From the NCBI GenBank assembly GCA_020353135.1, contig CP070688.1:1198534-1205708 (forward strand): a DNA stretch of 7,175 nucleotides. The letters are read 5' to 3'. This document shows, in pieces, positions 6,295 through 7,175 of this stretch. The stretch comes from Chloroflexota bacterium (GTDB taxonomy: Bacteria; Chloroflexota; Anaerolineae; Promineifilales; Promineifilaceae). The notes under the pieces were generated by a model. The model saw only the letters and a program-made list of their open reading frames with translations. It made no database searches and was not told the origin of the DNA. Positions within the stretch are counted from its first letter, which is position 1, and the number at the start of each line of letters is the position of its first letter. Made by a program: the position numbers and the translations under genes.

Positions 6295-7175
6295 TTATGC
6301 CTCCTCCGAAGCGTAGTACACCCAGTATCGGGCACTACCAAACAGGACGATGGTCAATATCAGCGATACGCCGAAGATGAGCCAGGCAAGGGTCGCTCCA
6401 TATCCCATGTTGAAGAACCTGAAAGATTGGTTGAAGAAGTAGATCCCAATGAAGTTGGTTTTACCCTCAGGGAAACCGCTACCACCATTCAGCACGAAGG
6501 GCACAAGGAAGTACTGCATCATGGCAATAGCACCCAGCACTACGTTGTAAAATAGTACCGGCGAGATCAGGGGAATGGTGATGTTGAGCAGTTGCCGCCA
6601 CCAACCAGCGCCATCAATTTCGGCGGCTTCATACATTTCGCTGGGTACGCTTTGTAGACCGGCCAGGGTGATCATCATGGTGTTGCCCACCCCCCAAAGC
6701 CCAATCAAGGCTAGCGCCGGCCACACCAGGCTAGTGCTGGCCAGCCAACGTATGCCGTCCGGACCCACTGCCTCAATGCCAAACACATTTTCCAAGATCA
6801 GATTGAACCAACCCGTCTGTGGATTAAAGACGCCCGTCCAGATGAGGACGGTCGCAACCAACGGTATCATGGTCGGCATGAAAAACATGGTCCGGAAAAA
6901 CGCTTTGCCCCGAACGCTCTTGGTATTGAGCATGACGGCCAGGAACACGGCGAAGACCGTGAACATCGGCAAGGCAATTAAGGCGAAGATGAAGGTGACG
7001 CCAAAGGCCTCATAGACATTGGGATCATCGAAGAGGGCACGTTGCCAATTCGTCAGCCCGATAAACTCTGTCTCTTCTGGGGTGGCCAAATTGAAATCAA
7101 GCAACGAAAAGCCGAATGAGGCTACAAAAGGGATAAGATAGAAGACGATGATCCCGATTATCCAGGGACTCAGGA
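6295..7175 (-). CDS. Carbohydrate ABC transporter permease, MalF type (N-terminus beyond right edge)
   Basis: The frame is open to the right edge, with 292 complete codons before TAA at 6295-6297. The visible start, LSPWIIGIIVFYLIPF, is the classic first membrane segment of this family, so only a short cytoplasmic N-terminus is missing; the TTG at 7104 lies after this segment and cannot be the start. Five more membrane segments follow, with the EAA loop (EAAEIDGAG, about 6605-6634) before the fifth. It has no long periplasmic loop like that of E. coli MalF. It pairs with the adjacent MalG-type permease to form the transmembrane channel. Its last codons (SEEA) carry the ribosome binding site of that gene, so the two should be made in matched amounts. 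A sugar-binding protein gene is usual just upstream and would lie outside the window. Confidence 0.96.
   Translation of the reverse strand, partial: LSPWIIGIIVFYLIPFVASFGFSLLDFNLATPEETEFIGLTNWQRALFDDPNVYEAFGVTFIFALIALPMFTVFAVFLAVMLNTKSVRGKAFFRTMFFMPTMIPLVATVLIWTGVFNPQTGWFNLILENVFGIEAVGPDGIRWLASTSLVWPALALIGLWGVGNTMMITLAGLQSVPSEMYEAAEIDGAGWWRQLLNITIPLISPVLFYNVVLGAIAMMQYFLVPFVLNGGSGFPEGKTNFIGIYFFNQSFRFFNMGYGATLAWLIFGVSLILTIVLFGSARYWVYYASEEA
6301..6307 (-). promoter_or_regulatory. Strong ribosome binding site for MalG-type permease, inside the MalF-type gene
   Basis: GGAGGAG on the minus strand, 8 nt before the ATG at 6292. It is written in the Ser-Glu-Glu codons just before the MalF stop, which fixes the start of the second permease and supports translational coupling. 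Confidence 0.8.

Noticed and set aside
6575..7015. 146-codon plus-strand ORF
   Set aside because: Antisense to the MalF-type permease core, including its EAA loop; the composition is that of a reversed membrane protein gene.
6295..7104. TTG at 7104 as the start of the MalF-type permease
   Set aside because: The frame continues upstream through a conserved first membrane segment to the window edge, so this TTG is internal.

Overview
The window reads as part of a bacterial carbohydrate-uptake and beta-glucoside-degradation locus. Every gene I can support lies on the minus strand, so transcription runs from high to low coordinates. Base composition is close to half GC. The ExoI-like GH3 enzymes, the MalFGK-type importer and an unusually long MalG-like permease together suggest a member of the Chloroflexota (Anaerolineae/Caldilineae-like). 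That assignment rests on protein style alone and is tentative.

Layout in the direction of transcription: (1) 7175-6295, a MalF-type permease whose N-terminus lies beyond the right edge. (2) 6292-5213, a MalG-type permease that starts 2 nt after MalF ends and carries an extra domain of about 75 residues between its first two membrane segments. (3) 5187-3373, a complete GH3 beta-glucosidase without signal peptide, 25 nt downstream. (4) A 132-nt gap with two inverted repeats, then 3240-2140, a MsmX/UgpC/MalK-type ATPase that would power the importer. (5) A 103-nt gap with a stem-loop and a TATAAT box, then a 97-codon ORF (2036-1743) that resembles small three-helix-bundle proteins. (6) A 110-nt gap with a 20-bp imperfect dyad, then 1632-1, a second GH3 enzyme with a lipoprotein-like signal. 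It is still open at the left edge after 544 codons.

How it may work (inference): the surface-anchored GH3 enzyme trims beta-glucans or oligosaccharides outside the membrane, the ABC importer takes up short products, and the cytoplasmic GH3 finishes them to glucose. Both GH3 proteins keep the active-site set known from barley exo-beta-glucanase ExoI, so beta-1,3/beta-1,4-gluco-oligosaccharides are the most likely substrates. The solute-binding protein and any regulator are not in the window and probably lie beyond the right edge.

I see no RNA gene, mobile element, CRISPR array or convincing intrinsic terminator. The only stretch over 300 bases without a confidently known protein is 1633-2139, which holds the small ORF, a candidate promoter, a stem-loop and the dyad. 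The main points for a second look are the two GH3 paralogues with opposite predicted locations, the extended permease, and the small unknown protein placed inside the sugar cluster.
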